From: CAVRXQ01 sp963725215
Lineage (GTDB): Bacteria; Actinomycetota; Acidimicrobiia; Acidimicrobiales; Bog-793
Direction of reading: 5' to 3'
Assembly (NCBI GenBank): GCA_963725215.1
Contig: CAVRXQ010000002.1
Coordinates: forward strand, 644,087 to 708,086
Length of the DNA stretch: 64,000 bases
Of the stretch, positions 32,643-39,672 are shown in pieces; position 1 is the first letter of the stretch; the number at the start of each line of letters is the position of its first letter. Made by a program: the position numbers and the translations under genes. Under the pieces are notes generated by a model. It saw nothing but the letters and a program-made list of their open reading frames with translations, did not search any database and was not told the DNA's origin.

Positions 32643-33548
32643 GTGCGACTTGCGACGCTTGCGACGCCGGAGGGATTGCGGCTGCACGTCCGCGCCCGGT
32701 CGGGCTACGTCGACGTCCGTGCCGCCACTGGCGAGGAAAGCCTGTCGTCGATCGTCGGGCTCCTTCGAGCCGGGCCCCGAGCAATGGATACCGTTCGCTC
32801 GCTCGAGTCGATGGACGGACGTGACGTCGAACCTCGAGAGTTCGCTGCGGCGGTACCGGATGCTGGAAGGATTCTCTGTCTCGGCATGAACTATCGCGAG
32901 CACGCGATCGAAGGGGGCCGGGACGTCCCGACTTGGCCGGAATGCTTCGTGAGAGGCCCCGACTCCTTGACCGGCCCGTTCGCTGACCTCGTTCGGCCCA
33001 CGCTCACGGAGCGGTTCGACTACGAAGGCGAGCTCGGCGTCGTGATCGGCAGGGGAGGCCGCTACATCCCTTCGGAGAAGGCGTTAGAGGCGATCGCCGG
33101 CTTCGTCGTCCTGAACGACGCATCGGCGCGTGATTGGCAGCGCGCCGCGACCCAATGGACGGCCGGCAAAAACTTCGATGGATCGATGCCGATCGGGCCA
33201 GAAATCGTCACGCCTGATGAGGTGGACGTCGGGGACGTCGCGCTGACCACGACTCTCAACGGAACCGTTATGCAAGCGGCGCGCACTTCCCAGATGATCG
33301 TGAACGTTCCAGAGACGATCGAGTTCCTCTCGTCGTTCACGACGCTTCGACCCGGTGACGTCATCGCGACTGGCACTCCGGGAGGAGTTGGATTCGCCCG
33401 CCAGCCGCCAGTGTGGCTCGAGCCGGACGACGTGATCGAGGTGAGTATCGAAGGCATCGGAAGCATCCGCAATCGAGTCGTCGCCGAAACGGATTCGCCA
33501 GCAACCTGGCGATGGCGACCCCAATCGGTCGCGACAAGTTCGATCTGA
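32643..33548 (+). CDS. Fumarylacetoacetate hydrolase family protein
   Basis: A 301-residue FAH-fold enzyme. The catalytic metal site is in CLGMNYREHA, ERFDYEGELGVVIGRGG (Glu pair) and NDASARDWQ; the last block includes GDVIATGTPGGVGFARQPPVWLEPDD. Enzymes of this family are acylpyruvases, oxaloacetate decarboxylases (FAHD1) or hydratase/isomerases in aromatic meta-cleavage. The GTG at 32643 is preceded by AGGGGG; an upstream TTG-like start is less supported. It is divergent from the regulator and first in a plus-strand run with the ABC importer. Confidence 0.88.
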   Translation: MRLATLATPEGLRLHVRARSGYVDVRAATGEESLSSIVGLLRAGPRAMDTVRSLESMDGRDVEPREFAAAVPDAGRILCLGMNYREHAIEGGRDVPTWPECFVRGPDSLTGPFADLVRPTLTERFDYEGELGVVIGRGGRYIPSEKALEAIAGFVVLNDASARDWQRAATQWTAGKNFDGSMPIGPEIVTPDEVDVGDVALTTTLNGTVMQAARTSQMIVNVPETIEFLSSFTTLRPGDVIATGTPGGVGFARQPPVWLEPDDVIEVSIEGIGSIRNRVVAETDSPATWRWRPQSVATSSI

Positions 33549-33584
33549 GGAGATAGAGGTCTTTACTAAAAAGGGGGATGCACG

Positions 33585-34955
33585 ATGTCAACACCGCTCG
33601 CAGCACGGACTAAGCGACCGAGCGAGAGCGCGACCACTCGAATAGGACGACCTGCCCGGGTGGTTGCCATGTTGAGCGCGATGGCGCTCTTGTTCACTGT
33701 CTGCGCCACGACCCTCGGGACGGCGGGCGCCGCGAACAAGAGGTCGAACGGCCAGCTCATCATCGCTGATCTCGCTCCGTTCACCGGGACTGACGCCGCG
33801 CTCGGCCCCATTTATTTGGCTGCTTGTCTCGGAGCGACAAAGGCCATTAATAACGCTGGTGGCGTTCTCGGACACACGCTCGGCTGCAAAGGCGTCGACA
33901 CTCGAGGTGATCCGGCCGACGCCGTCCCTGCGACACGCCAAATGTTCGCGACGACTTCCAATCTTGCTCTCGTCATCGGCGTGACTTCGGATGAGGCAGC
34001 GGCGGTCGTCCCGATCATCAACGCGCAGCACATGGTCGTGTTCGGCATGACCGGCCAATCTGAGTTCGACCACACGAAGTTCCCGTACTTCTACCGTCTC
34101 GTTCCACCGGACCTAATCGAGGCGTACACGCTCTTAGCGATCGCCCACAACTACGAGCACTTCACGCGGATCGCGCTCGCGTTCGGCAATGACATCGGTT
34201 CACAGACCTTTGTGCAACCGGCGATCGCCGCGATCCGCAAGCATCACTTGGACCTCGTAGCGAACGAGACCCTCGACCTGTCGGCGACAACGTTTCGCCC
34301 CGAGGCCGAAAAGATCGTCCAGGCTCACCCACAGGTGATCTTGACCGAGGCCCTCGGCCCGTCGGAGGCGACGTTCCTCTCCGAGGTGAAGCAGCTAAAC
34401 GGCGGGAAGGTGATCCCGACCGTCGGCACCTCGGCAACGATCGACCCCGCTTGGTACTCGACCGTGTCGAAAGCGATCGGGGCTTCGACTCTCACGACGG
34501 ACTTCCTCGCCGACAACCTCGTCACCGAGACGAGCGGGTCCGCCTACTCGGACTTCAAAAATGCGATGGAAGCGGTTCGGAGCAAGATCCCCGGAGGGAG
34601 CGGCAACTTCAGCACGTTCCTCACAGCCCCGGGAGCGGTGCACCTTTACGATGGCATGAACCTCGCCGCGCTCGCGATGGTCATGTCCAATAGCACAAAC
34701 CCGAGCGTCTACCGCGCCGACATCACCAAGATCGGCGACGGCGTGAAAGGAGCCGTGGTGGTGAATACGTTCGCCGCCGGCGTCGCCGCCCTAAAGCAGC
34801 ACAAAGCAATCCGCTTCATTGGGCCGGGGGGTCCGACGAAGTTCGACGCGTACCACGACTCAGCTGGTCTTTTCCAGATCGACCGGTACAGCACCAACGG
34901 CACGGTGCAAGTAGTCGCCAATCTCCCGAACACCGAGGTCAAGTCGTACGAATAG
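33585..34955 (+). CDS. Branched-chain-type ABC transporter substrate-binding protein
   Basis: A 456-residue LivJ-type type I binding protein. The N-terminus is a twin of a basic stretch and a hydrophobic core (VAMLSAMALLFTVCATTLGTAGA), a typical signal peptide. The mature part begins at LIIADLAPFTGTDAALGPIYLAA and has GGVLGHTLGCKGVDTRGDPA, FPYFYRLVPPD and FSTFLTAPGAVHLYDG (given in parts). The ligand is not fixed by sequence; the neighbours point to an organic acid. GGGGG lies 7 bases before the ATG. A strong hairpin follows before the permease genes, so expression of this gene is probably higher than that of the permeases. Confidence 0.9.
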   Translation: MSTPLAARTKRPSESATTRIGRPARVVAMLSAMALLFTVCATTLGTAGAANKRSNGQLIIADLAPFTGTDAALGPIYLAACLGATKAINNAGGVLGHTLGCKGVDTRGDPADAVPATRQMFATTSNLALVIGVTSDEAAAVVPIINAQHMVVFGMTGQSEFDHTKFPYFYRLVPPDLIEAYTLLAIAHNYEHFTRIALAFGNDIGSQTFVQPAIAAIRKHHLDLVANETLDLSATTFRPEAEKIVQAHPQVILTEALGPSEATFLSEVKQLNGGKVIPTVGTSATIDPAWYSTVSKAIGASTLTTDFLADNLVTETSGSAYSDFKNAMEAVRSKIPGGSGNFSTFLTAPGAVHLYDGMNLAALAMVMSNSTNPSVYRADITKIGDGVKGAVVVNTFAAGVAALKQHKAIRFIGPGGPTKFDAYHDSAGLFQIDRYSTNGTVQVVANLPNTEVKSYE

Positions 34956-34973
34956 ACGACCTCGAAAGAACCT

Positions 34974-35004
34974 GACCCCCCGGGACCCAAGGGCCCGGGG
35001 GGTC
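34974..35004 (+). terminator. Hairpin between binding protein and permease genes
   Basis: GACCCCCCGGG (34974-34984) pairs with CCCGGGGGGTC (34994-35004), an 11-bp perfect stem with a 9-base loop. It has no U tail. It is probably a partial terminator or an mRNA-stabilising hairpin that raises the ratio of binding protein to permease. Confidence 0.65.
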
Positions 35005-35111
35005 CTGAGGGATCCCGAGATCGCTCGGTCGGGAGGAAACGCCCTCGATCGCATCGGTCACCGATCGAAGGGACCCGAAGGTGACGGTGGGCGCGGAATC
35101 GAGCGCCGACG

Positions 35112-35975
35112 ATGACGATCTTCCTCGCCTCGGTCGGCTTCGGCCTTGTCACGGCGTCCGTGCTTGCGATCGCATCCGTCGGTTTCACGATGCAATTCGG
35201 CGTCACCGACGTGTTGAATCTCGCGTACGGAGCCGTCATGATCGCCGCGGCTTACGTCGCGTACCTCGTCAACCAAACCGGAATAACGATCTGGGTCGGG
35301 CTGCTCGCTGCGGCAGCCTTCGGCGCGGTGCTCTCGTCGGCGCTCAACCGGTTCGTCTATACACCTTTCCAACGTCGTGGCACGAGTTCGATCGCGATCG
35401 TCATCGTGTCGCTCGGATTGCTCCTCATCATCGAGTTCGGGCAGCAGGCGATTGTCGGCGGGACGAACGTCTCATACACGATGAGTTCGGGCGCCACCGT
35501 TGGCGGCGGCGGACTGCAGTTGACGGTCGTCCAATTGGTCATCATCGGGCTCAGCCTCGCCATCATGGGGACGATGCACGCCCTTCTTCGCTACACCAGG
35601 CTCGGCAAGGCGATGAGGGCGACCGCGGCCAACCGCTCTCTCGCGCGCAACTGCGGAATCAGGACTGACCGGGTGATCACGGCGACGTGGGCCGTTACGG
35701 GCGCGCTTTGCGGCATCGCCGGGACGGTGTTCGCTATCGACATCGGAAGCTTCGGCGCGACGAGCGCCGACCTGTTCTTGGTGCTGATCCTCGCGGCCGT
35801 GTTTCTCGGTGGTCCAGGCCATCCGTACGGGGCAATGCTCGGTGCCTTCGTCTTTGGCCTTGCGACCGAAGTGAGCGCCGCCTACATCTCCCCATATCAA
35901 TACGCAGTGGCGGGCGGCATCTTGCTTTTGATTCTCGCCATCCGCCCGACCGGCTTGCTCGCGCGGGCCACCTAG
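35112..35975 (+). CDS. Branched-chain-type ABC transporter permease, LivH family
   Basis: A 287-residue membrane protein with about 8 hydrophobic segments. The N-terminal VLAIASVGFTMQFGVTDVLNLAYGAVMI is the diagnostic LivH start, and the EAA-like loop RYTRLGKAMRATAANRSLARNCGI is the coupling helix (both quoted in parts below 20 residues as FGVTDVLNLAYGA and RLGKAMRATAANR). Family length is normal. It is followed by the LivM-type permease after 15 bases. Together with the binding protein and two ATPases it makes a complete importer. Confidence 0.92.
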   Translation: MTIFLASVGFGLVTASVLAIASVGFTMQFGVTDVLNLAYGAVMIAAAYVAYLVNQTGITIWVGLLAAAAFGAVLSSALNRFVYTPFQRRGTSSIAIVIVSLGLLLIIEFGQQAIVGGTNVSYTMSSGATVGGGGLQLTVVQLVIIGLSLAIMGTMHALLRYTRLGKAMRATAANRSLARNCGIRTDRVITATWAVTGALCGIAGTVFAIDIGSFGATSADLFLVLILAAVFLGGPGHPYGAMLGAFVFGLATEVSAAYISPYQYAVAGGILLLILAIRPTGLLARAT

Positions 35976-35990
35976 GAACGCCCAGCCGCC

Positions 35991-37028
35991 ATGGGCAACG
36001 CGACCGTCTTCTACCTGACGACGATCCTCGTCTACGCGGCGGTGGACGGGATCGTCTGTCTCGGACTTAGCCAGCAGTTCGGCGTCGCCGGAGTCACGAA
36101 CTTCGGATTCATCATCTTCCAGGCGGCGGGCGCGTACGTGGCCGCGATCCTTTCGCTCCCGAGCGACACGGCGAATGGGGGCTTTCAGACCTATATCGGT
36201 GGCCTCAACTTGGGGTTCCCGTGGCCGCTGATCGGAGCGACGGTTGCGGGTGCGGTGTTGGCGCTTCCCTTCGTCTTCCTCGTCGGCAAACGAATACGGG
36301 GCGATTTCGCCGCGGTCGGATTGCTTATCGCGGCGGTGATCGCCAACCTCCTCGTCCAGAACTACGTGCCGCTCTTCAACGGCGACGCGGGCCTCAGCGT
36401 CGTGCCGTCGCCGTTCCAAAGATCGTTCAACCCGCAGTCCACGGGCTACGGCTGGGGATATGCGATCGCGAGTCTCGTTCTGCTCGCATTCGTCTACGTG
36501 TTCGTCCGTCGCATTACGGAATCTCCCTACGGGCGTTCGCTCCGGGCGATGAGAGACAACGACGTCGTCGCCGGATCGATCGGCAAGAACCTGATGGCAC
36601 AGCGCGCCGTGATGCTCGTCGTCGGCGGGGCAATCGCCGGTTTGAGCGGAGGAATCCTCGTCGGGTTCATCAACTTGTGGGCGCCCTCGGCATGGACCTA
36701 CCCCGAGACGATCGTGCTTTTTGCCGCCGTGATTATCGGCGGGGCGGGCAACCACCTCGGAGCGATCATCGGCGCCATCGTCGTCCCGGTTGGTTTCGAA
36801 GAGGCAACCCGCTACCTCCCCGCGGTCCCGGGCCAGCCGGGCCTGATTCCGGCTTTGGAATGGGTCGCGATTGGACTGCTCATCGTCGGTTTCTTGTGGT
36901 TCCGGCCACAGGGCATCCTCCCCGAACGGCGGCGGGTGATCGGCTCGGCCCCAGTGCGCCTCCCGTCTTCGCCTGGCCTCGAGGCGACAGACGGATCCGC
37001 CCTCGCGAACGCGTCTATCGAGGCCTGA
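35991..37028 (+). CDS. Branched-chain-type ABC transporter permease, LivM family
   Basis: A 345-residue LivM-type permease with about 9 helices. GLSQQFGVAGVTNFGF is the family start, ITESPYGRSLRAMRDNDVVAGSIGKN the coupling loop (quoted as SPYGRSLRAMRDND), and VIIGGAGNHLGAIIGA the conserved last part. The C-terminal ~35 residues are a cytoplasmic tail. Its stop at 37028 is followed by the ATPase gene, whose start is unclear. The gene is complete and of normal length. Confidence 0.92.
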   Translation: MGNATVFYLTTILVYAAVDGIVCLGLSQQFGVAGVTNFGFIIFQAAGAYVAAILSLPSDTANGGFQTYIGGLNLGFPWPLIGATVAGAVLALPFVFLVGKRIRGDFAAVGLLIAAVIANLLVQNYVPLFNGDAGLSVVPSPFQRSFNPQSTGYGWGYAIASLVLLAFVYVFVRRITESPYGRSLRAMRDNDVVAGSIGKNLMAQRAVMLVVGGAIAGLSGGILVGFINLWAPSAWTYPETIVLFAAVIIGGAGNHLGAIIGAIVVPVGFEEATRYLPAVPGQPGLIPALEWVAIGLLIVGFLWFRPQGILPERRRVIGSAPVRLPSSPGLEATDGSALANASIEA

Positions 37029-37116
37029 CGGAGCTGACCTCCTCCTCAAGCTCGCCGAACACCGGAGAATCGGCACAAGCGAGGCGGTCACGCGTGTCGG
37101 CGAAACAGAGCAGAAA

Positions 37117-37869
37117 ATCGCGCTGGCGTCGGTCGAACTCAGCCGTGAGTTCGAGGGCGTCACCGCAGTCGACCGGGTCACGATCTCTGTCGAACGCGGC
37201 CGTCTCACCGGACTGATCGGTCCGAACGGCGCCGGCAAGTCCACTTTGCTGGCGCTCTTGGCGGGCACGCTCGCGCCGACTTCCGGAAAGGTGCTCCTCG
37301 ACGGCAAGGACGTGACGCATCTGCCCGCGTACCGACGCGCTCGGCTCGGCCTAATCCGGACCTTCCAGCTCGCGAGTGAATTCAAACGCCTCACCGTGAT
37401 GGAAAACCTGCTCTCCGCGGTTCCCGACCACTCGGGTGACTCGTTTCACGGAGCAATCCTCGGTCGCCGCTTTTGGAGGCGCGACGAGGCTTCCGCCGTC
37501 GGTCGCTGCGAGGAGATGCTCGATGCCTTCGGGCTCAGCCAGTACGCGAACCAGTACGCCGGTGACCTGAGCGGAGGGCAGCGGAGGCTCGTCGAGATCA
37601 TGCGTGCACTGATCGGCGAACCCGATGTCCTTTTGCTCGACGAACCGATGGCTGGACTGCATCCTCGCTTGGCGCGCCAGCTCGGCAACTCACTTGTCGC
37701 GCTTTGTGGTCATGGCATGACGATTTTCATGGTCGAGCACGAGCTTGCCATCATGGATGAATTCTGCGACCCCGTGATCGTGATGGCTGAAGGCAGGGTG
37801 CTCGCGGAAGGAACGATGGCGACGCTCCGGAGCGAGACCGCAGTTGTGGACGCCTACCTTGTCAGCTGA
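37117..37869 (+). CDS. Branched-chain-type ABC transporter ATPase, LivG family (start uncertain)
   Basis: About 250 residues when started at ATC 37117, the normal LivG size. Walker A GPNGAGKST, the Q-loop RTFQLASEFKRLTVMENLL, signature LSGGQRRL, Walker B VLLLDEPMAGLHP and the switch His in MVEHELAIMDEF are intact. The problem is the start: the family N-terminus ALASVELSREFEGV is in frame, but no ATG, GTG or TTG precedes it in this frame. The first canonical start (TTG 37246) falls just after the Walker A motif. ATC 37117 and CTG 37123 are the only options, or a one-base shift from GTG 37094 in another frame. Base error is possible. Confidence 0.75.
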   Translation: MALASVELSREFEGVTAVDRVTISVERGRLTGLIGPNGAGKSTLLALLAGTLAPTSGKVLLDGKDVTHLPAYRRARLGLIRTFQLASEFKRLTVMENLLSAVPDHSGDSFHGAILGRRFWRRDEASAVGRCEEMLDAFGLSQYANQYAGDLSGGQRRLVEIMRALIGEPDVLLLDEPMAGLHPRLARQLGNSLVALCGHGMTIFMVEHELAIMDEFCDPVIVMAEGRVLAEGTMATLRSETAVVDAYLVS

Positions 37870-37939
37870 GTCGAAGGATCCAGGCCGGACGATCAGCCAG
37901 ACGGGAGCCTCCGAGCAGACGTCCGAGCCCCGTCACGAG

Positions 37940-38716
37940 ATGGCAGAACGCGACGCGAACCGTCCGCTTCTACGGGTCAAAGCTCTTTCTGCCGGTTACG
38001 ACGGTCGACCCGTCGTCCACGGCGTCTCCTTGGACGTCTCGCCCGGGGAAATCGTCTCGGTCGTGGGTCCGAACGGCTCGGGGAAGAGCACACTTTTGAA
38101 AGCCATCGTCGGCGTAGTTCCGGTGCTTTCCGGCCGCGTGGCTCTTGGCGAAATGGATCTCACGAACCACAAGGTCGAAGACATCGCGAGGTGTGGCGTC
38201 GGGTACGTCCCCCAGGTCGACGACGTTTTCGCTCCCCTGACCGTCAAGGAGAACCTCGAGATGGGCGGCTACCTCCTTCCCTCCTCGGAGGTCGCGGCGA
38301 GAATGGGCTCGGTCATCGAGGTCTTCCCGCGCCTTGGCTCGATGCTGGCTCGGCGAGCCTCGAAGCTCAGTGGGGGCGAACGCAAGATGCTCGCGATGGG
38401 ACGCGTCCTGATGCTGCGCCCGGCCATCTTCGTGCTCGACGAACCGACGGCGAACCTCGCTCCACAGGTCGCCCGGTCGCTCCTTCGCGACCACGTCCGA
38501 TCGCTCGCTAGGCAAGGCGCGGCCGTACTTCTCGTCGAACAGCGCGCACGAGCAGCGTTGGAGATTTCTGATCACGCGTATGTGCTCGGCGGCGGACAAC
38601 TACGGATGGAAGGAACCCCAGCCGAACTCGCCGATTCTGAGGCCTTCGTCGATTCCTTCCTCGGCGGTGCCGCCGCTTCGGATCAGGCGGGAACCTCCGC
38701 CCTCAACGCGGACTGA
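37940..38716 (+). CDS. Branched-chain-type ABC transporter ATPase, LivF family
   Basis: A 258-residue ATPase. Walker A GPNGSGKST, the Q-loop GYVPQVDDVFAPLTVKENL, signature LSGGERKM, Walker B AIFVLDEPTANLAP and the glutamine in place of the switch His (LLVEQRARAAL) are typical of LivF. I chose ATG 37940 (MAERDANRP), just before the core strand LLRVKALSAGYDG; the frame is open back to TTG 37844 inside the previous gene, which would overlap by 26 bases and add 32 residues of no conservation. It closes the five-gene importer run. The final ~25 residues are variable. Confidence 0.9.
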   Translation: MAERDANRPLLRVKALSAGYDGRPVVHGVSLDVSPGEIVSVVGPNGSGKSTLLKAIVGVVPVLSGRVALGEMDLTNHKVEDIARCGVGYVPQVDDVFAPLTVKENLEMGGYLLPSSEVAARMGSVIEVFPRLGSMLARRASKLSGGERKMLAMGRVLMLRPAIFVLDEPTANLAPQVARSLLRDHVRSLARQGAAVLLVEQRARAALEISDHAYVLGGGQLRMEGTPAELADSEAFVDSFLGGAAASDQAGTSALNAD

Positions 38717-38828
38717 CTCGCGACCGGCGAATCGTGAGTCGCCGTGTGAAATCGAAGCCCGATCGACGGGCGGTCTCGGTGTTTCGCCCCGCCAGCCGAC
38801 AAGACCGCTCGAAGCGCCAGCGCCCTCG

Positions 38829-39476
38829 TCATCGCTCTCGCGTGCCCGGCCCAGCCTCGTCCTCGGCTCGCATCCCGAAGAGGTCATAGGAGAGCTCGCC
38901 AGCAAGAAACGACTCGCGCATTCGGAGTTCCCGGCTCCTGCGATCTGCCCCGGCATCGGCGACACGCTCGAGGCGCCCCGCTGGAACCACGACAGCGCCA
39001 TCCGCATCGAGTACCACCGCGTCGCCCGGAGCGATCGCCACACCACCGACGTTCACTGGAACATCGATCGCACCACGATGGAGCTTCGTCGCCGCGGTGG
39101 CATGGACGTATCGGGCCCACACGGGAAGTCCGAGTTCTCGAAGCTCGTCGACATCTCTCACCGCTCCGTCGACGAGAACCCCTGCGACACCGTGCGCCTT
39201 GGCCTGTGTCGCGAGTAGCTCTCCCAGCAGAGCTACGGGCTCGACTCTCTCCAGCGCCAAGACGAGAACGTCGCCCGGTTGGGTTCGCCCCATCACCTCG
39301 TGCACCGCCCGATTGTCCCCGGGACCGCACACGGCGATGCGCGCGGGACCGGCGGCGCGACTCGCCGGCACGATCTGAATGAGCGCCTCAGCGACCAATC
39401 CAATCGCCCCTGCGGCTTCGTAGACGGTCGCGACGCCGAGTGAGGCCAGGTCTCGATAGATAGAGGGCCGAACCAC
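38829..39476 (-). CDS. RraA-like / HMG-CHA aldolase family protein
   Basis: A 215-residue protein of the RraA fold, a family that contains 4-hydroxy-4-methyl-2-oxoglutarate/4-carboxy-4-hydroxy-2-oxoadipate aldolases, which also decarboxylate oxaloacetate. GVATVYEAAGAIGLV is the N-terminal helix, VCGPGDNRAVHEVM and GVLVDGAVRDVDELRELGLPVW (quoted in part) hold the substrate and metal ligands, and DAVVLDADGAVVVP ends the fold. The RNase E inhibitor RraA itself has lost these catalytic residues; here the R-D pair in GAVRDVDE is kept. GTG start at 39476. It is convergent with the importer genes. Confidence 0.82.
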   Translation of the reverse strand: MVRPSIYRDLASLGVATVYEAAGAIGLVAEALIQIVPASRAAGPARIAVCGPGDNRAVHEVMGRTQPGDVLVLALERVEPVALLGELLATQAKAHGVAGVLVDGAVRDVDELRELGLPVWARYVHATAATKLHRGAIDVPVNVGGVAIAPGDAVVLDADGAVVVPAGRLERVADAGADRRSRELRMRESFLAGELSYDLFGMRAEDEAGPGTRER

Positions 39477-39581
39477 GAAGATCCTCCGATCGCCCGCAGA
39501 GATGGTGCGACGCGAGTCTCTCTAATCAAGTAGGGAAGGAAGATCAACCACCAAGATGCGACCCATCCGGAAAATGGAAGA

Positions 39582-39616
39582 AACCGGCCCGGGCCAAGAG
39601 TTCGCCCGGGCCGGTT
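39582..39616. terminator. Strong intrinsic terminator downstream of ppsA
   Basis: A 13-bp perfect stem, AACCGGCCCGGGC (39582-39594) with GCCCGGGCCGGTT (39604-39616), and a 9-base loop. On the minus strand it is followed by TTTCTTCC, so it suits the ppsA transcript. Confidence 0.8.
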
Positions 39617-39672
39617 CGCCCTCGAGGTCGGGCGGGCTGGTGAGCACGGTCGCCCGCCCGATCAACTCGCAG

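Noticed and set aside
35472..37394. A 640-codon minus-strand frame opposite the LivH and LivM permeases
   Set aside because: Charged low-complexity composition and no known motif; the opposite strand has full-length permeases.
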